Origin: JAGPUQ01 sp041594335
GTDB lineage: Bacteria > Pseudomonadota > Gammaproteobacteria > Pseudomonadales > Porticoccaceae
Length of the DNA: 17,475 bases
Assembly (NCBI GenBank): GCA_041594335.1
Contig: JBFHML010000049.1
Coordinates: 1-17,475, forward strand
Direction of reading: 5' to 3'
A program made the position numbers and the translations under genes. The notes beneath the pieces were generated by a model. It searched no databases. It saw only the letters and a program-made list of their open reading frames with translations, and had not been told where the DNA came from. Positions 15,512 to 17,475 of the stretch are shown piece by piece. Each line of letters starts with the position of its first letter. Position 1 is the stretch's first letter.

Positions 15512-17475
15512 ACCGGCAGAGCCTCCTCCAATTCTTCCTCCCGAGCCGGACGGATCTGCTCGCGCTCGCGCACAAAAATCACCTGCTCGTCGGGACGATC
15601 ACTATTGACAAAGGGACGGAACAGCTTGCGCTTCTCGGGATCGGAAACGGCGGTTTTCCATTCGCATTGATAGCTGCCAATGACTGCCGCCATGTCCTCC
15701 TCGAGTTGCGCGCAAATTCCTAGGGAATCGTCGATCACCACAGCGCGCAGGTAGTCGAGGCCACCGTCGAGATTCTCGAACCAGGTCGAGGTGCGTTGCA
15801 GTCGATCGGCAGTGCGCACGTAAAACATCAGAAACCGATCGATGTAGCGGATCAGGGTTTCGCGATCGAGATCGGTGGCAAAGAGATCGGCATGGCGTGG
15901 CCGCATCCCGCCATTACCGCACACATAAAGATTCCAACCCTGTTCGGTGGCGATCACCCCCACGTCCTTGCTCTGCGCCTCGGCGCATTCCCGCGTGCAA
16001 CCGGACACCGCAAACTTGAGTTTGTGCGGTGCGCGCAGGCCCTTGTAGCGATGCTCGATATCCAGCGCCAAGCCGACACTGTCGTCCACGCCATAGCGGC
16101 ACCAAGTGCTGCCGACACAGGATTTCACCGTGCGTACCGCCTTGCCATAGGCGTGACCGGTCTCGAACCCAGCAGCAATCAGCGCCTCCCAGATTTCCGG
16201 CAACTGCTCGACCCGCGCGCCGAACAGGTCGATGCGTTGGCCACCGGTAATCTTGGTGTACAGGTCGTAGCGCTTGGCAACTTCACCAAGCGCGATCAGC
16301 TTGTCCGGCGTGATCTCGCCGCCCGCAATGCGGGGCACGATCGAATAGGTGCCATTTTTCTGTAGGTTGCCGAGATAGCGATCGTTGGTGTCCTGCAGCC
16401 CGGCGTGCCGGCGATCCAACACGTGCTCGTTCCAGCACGAAGCCAGGATCGATGCCACCGCAGGTTTGCAAATGTCACAACCGCCGGTGCCGCGGCCGTG
16501 ATGCGCTTGCAGTTCGGAAAAGCTCTTGATCTGGTTGACCCGCACTAGGTGATACAGCTCCTGGCGGGTGTGCGGAAAATGTTCGCAGATGTCGGTGCAG
16601 ACCTCCAAACCGAGCTTTTCAAGCTCAGCGTTCAGCACCTGTCCGACCAGCGCCGCGCAACCACCACAGCCGGTACCGGCCTTGGTGCACTCCTTGAGCG
16701 CCCCCAGCGTGGTGGCACCGTCGGCGACCGCCGCGCACAGCTGGCCTTTGCTGACATTGTGGCAGGAGCAGATTTGCGCGGTCTCCGGCAACGCCCCGAC
16801 GCCCAGGCCCGGCAAGTCGTCGCCATCGCGCCGCGGGAGGATCAGGGCGTCCGGATACTCGGGCAGCGCCATGTCGTTGAGCTTGTATTGCAACAAAGTG
16901 CCGTAGTCGGCGGCCTCCCCGACCAATACCGCGCCCAGCAATCTTTTGCCGTCGGCATCCACCACGATCTTTTTGTAGACACCGTGGACACCATCGACAT
17001 AGACGTAATCACGCGCACCCGGCGTAGTACCCTGGGCATCGCCGATACTGGCGACATCGACGCCCATCAGCTTGAGCTTGGTACTCATATCAGCGCCGGT
17101 GAACCTTTCTGGACTACTGCCAGTGATCGCAGCGGCGGCCACGGCCGCCATCCGATAGCCCGGCGCGACCAAGCCGAAGATACGCCCTTCCCAAAGCGCA
17201 CATTCGCCGATGGCGTACACGTCAGGGTCCGAGGTTCGACAATGATCGTCGACGACGATCCCCCCGCGCTCGCCCACCGCGAGCCCACAGTCGCGGGCCA
17301 GTTGGTCCCGCGGCCGGATACCGGCAGAGAACACCACCAGATCTGTTTCGATTTCTGCGCCATCGGCAAAGCACATGCGCGCCCGACGGCCGGCACCCGC
17401 TTCGATGGCTTGGGTATTCTTGCCCGTGTGTACCTGCACGCCGAGGGCTTCGATCTTCTGACGCAGTAGTGCGCC
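15508..17475 (-). CDS. nirB: NADH-dependent nitrite reductase large subunit, 5' end missing
   Basis: The gene runs off the right edge. The visible 655 residues continue upstream of the GTG at 17439 to the last base. Compared with E. coli NirB (847), about 190 N-terminal residues, including the first FAD-binding motif, lie outside. The protein reduces nitrite to ammonium with six electrons from NADH in the cytoplasm. Seen in order: the rest of the pyridine nucleotide-disulfide oxidoreductase domain (FSAGIRPRDQLA, DVYAIGECALW), a BFD-like [2Fe-2S] domain (CSCHNVSKGQL, GTGCGGC), and the siroheme/[4Fe-4S] domain with Cys ligands in CVGSTWCRYG and SGCTRECAEAQSKDVG. It ends in an ATGA overlap with nirD. 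The promoter and any regulator or transporter gene would lie beyond the window. Confidence 0.95.
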   Translation of the reverse strand, partial: GALLRQKIEALGVQVHTGKNTQAIEAGAGRRARMCFADGAEIETDLVVFSAGIRPRDQLARDCGLAVGERGGIVVDDHCRTSDPDVYAIGECALWEGRIFGLVAPGYRMAAVAAAAITGSSPERFTGADMSTKLKLMGVDVASIGDAQGTTPGARDYVYVDGVHGVYKKIVVDADGKRLLGAVLVGEAADYGTLLQYKLNDMALPEYPDALILPRRDGDDLPGLGVGALPETAQICSCHNVSKGQLCAAVADGATTLGALKECTKAGTGCGGCAALVGQVLNAELEKLGLEVCTDICEHFPHTRQELYHLVRVNQIKSFSELQAHHGRGTGGCDICKPAVASILASCWNEHVLDRRHAGLQDTNDRYLGNLQKNGTYSIVPRIAGGEITPDKLIALGEVAKRYDLYTKITGGQRIDLFGARVEQLPEIWEALIAAGFETGHAYGKAVRTVKSCVGSTWCRYGVDDSVGLALDIEHRYKGLRAPHKLKFAVSGCTRECAEAQSKDVGVIATEQGWNLYVCGNGGMRPRHADLFATDLDRETLIRYIDRFLMFYVRTADRLQRTSTWFENLDGGLDYLRAVVIDDSLGICAQLEEDMAAVIGSYQCEWKTAVSDPEKRKLFRPFVNSDRPDEQVIFVREREQIRPAREEELEEALPV

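Overview
The window is about 62% G+C by eye and comes from a bacterium, most probably a gammaproteobacterium. I infer this from the proteobacterial style of NirB/NirD, OtsA and Glk, the DmsB/DmsC-type proteins and an IPTL-CTERM sorting tail. I cannot name a genus. All genes except the first lie on the minus strand. No tRNA, rRNA, CRISPR array or insertion sequence is visible.

Layout from left to right. Positions 1-338 are non-coding leader. One plus-strand gene (339-1733) encodes a secreted protein with a signal peptide, a DUF11 domain, a Gly/Pro/Asp collagen-like repeat made of 9-bp DNA units and a C-terminal IPTL-CTERM sorting tail. It converges on the 3' end of a tightly packed minus-strand operon, read from 7718 down to 1772: MscS-type mechanosensitive channel, otsB, a GH15 trehalase/glucoamylase-like enzyme, otsA and glk. 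Every junction in this operon overlaps. Together these genes can make trehalose (OtsA, OtsB), possibly split it to glucose (GH15) and return the glucose to glucose-6-phosphate (Glk), beside a channel that releases osmolytes. The inferred theme is osmotic adaptation with trehalose cycling.

Upstream of that operon, on the same strand, lies a Baeyer-Villiger flavin monooxygenase of the 4-hydroxyacetophenone monooxygenase type (7770-9677). Its 325-bp upstream region holds a perfect 12-bp inverted repeat ending in a T-run, with an overlapping competing hairpin, which looks like an attenuator.

The right part (10003 to the window edge) is an assimilatory nitrate/nitrite reduction operon: nirB (5' end cut by the window), nirD, a PhzF-family gene, a cytoplasmic molybdopterin nitrate reductase (NasA/NarB type) and a fused DmsB-DmsC protein (four [4Fe-4S] clusters plus about eight membrane helices). 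Gaps are -4, 1, 2 and 13 bp. The fusion suggests that nitrate is reduced with electrons from membrane quinol rather than from NADH or ferredoxin. The PhzF gene, whose second conserved motif is degenerate, is an unexplained member of the operon. These two points are the most novel content of the window.
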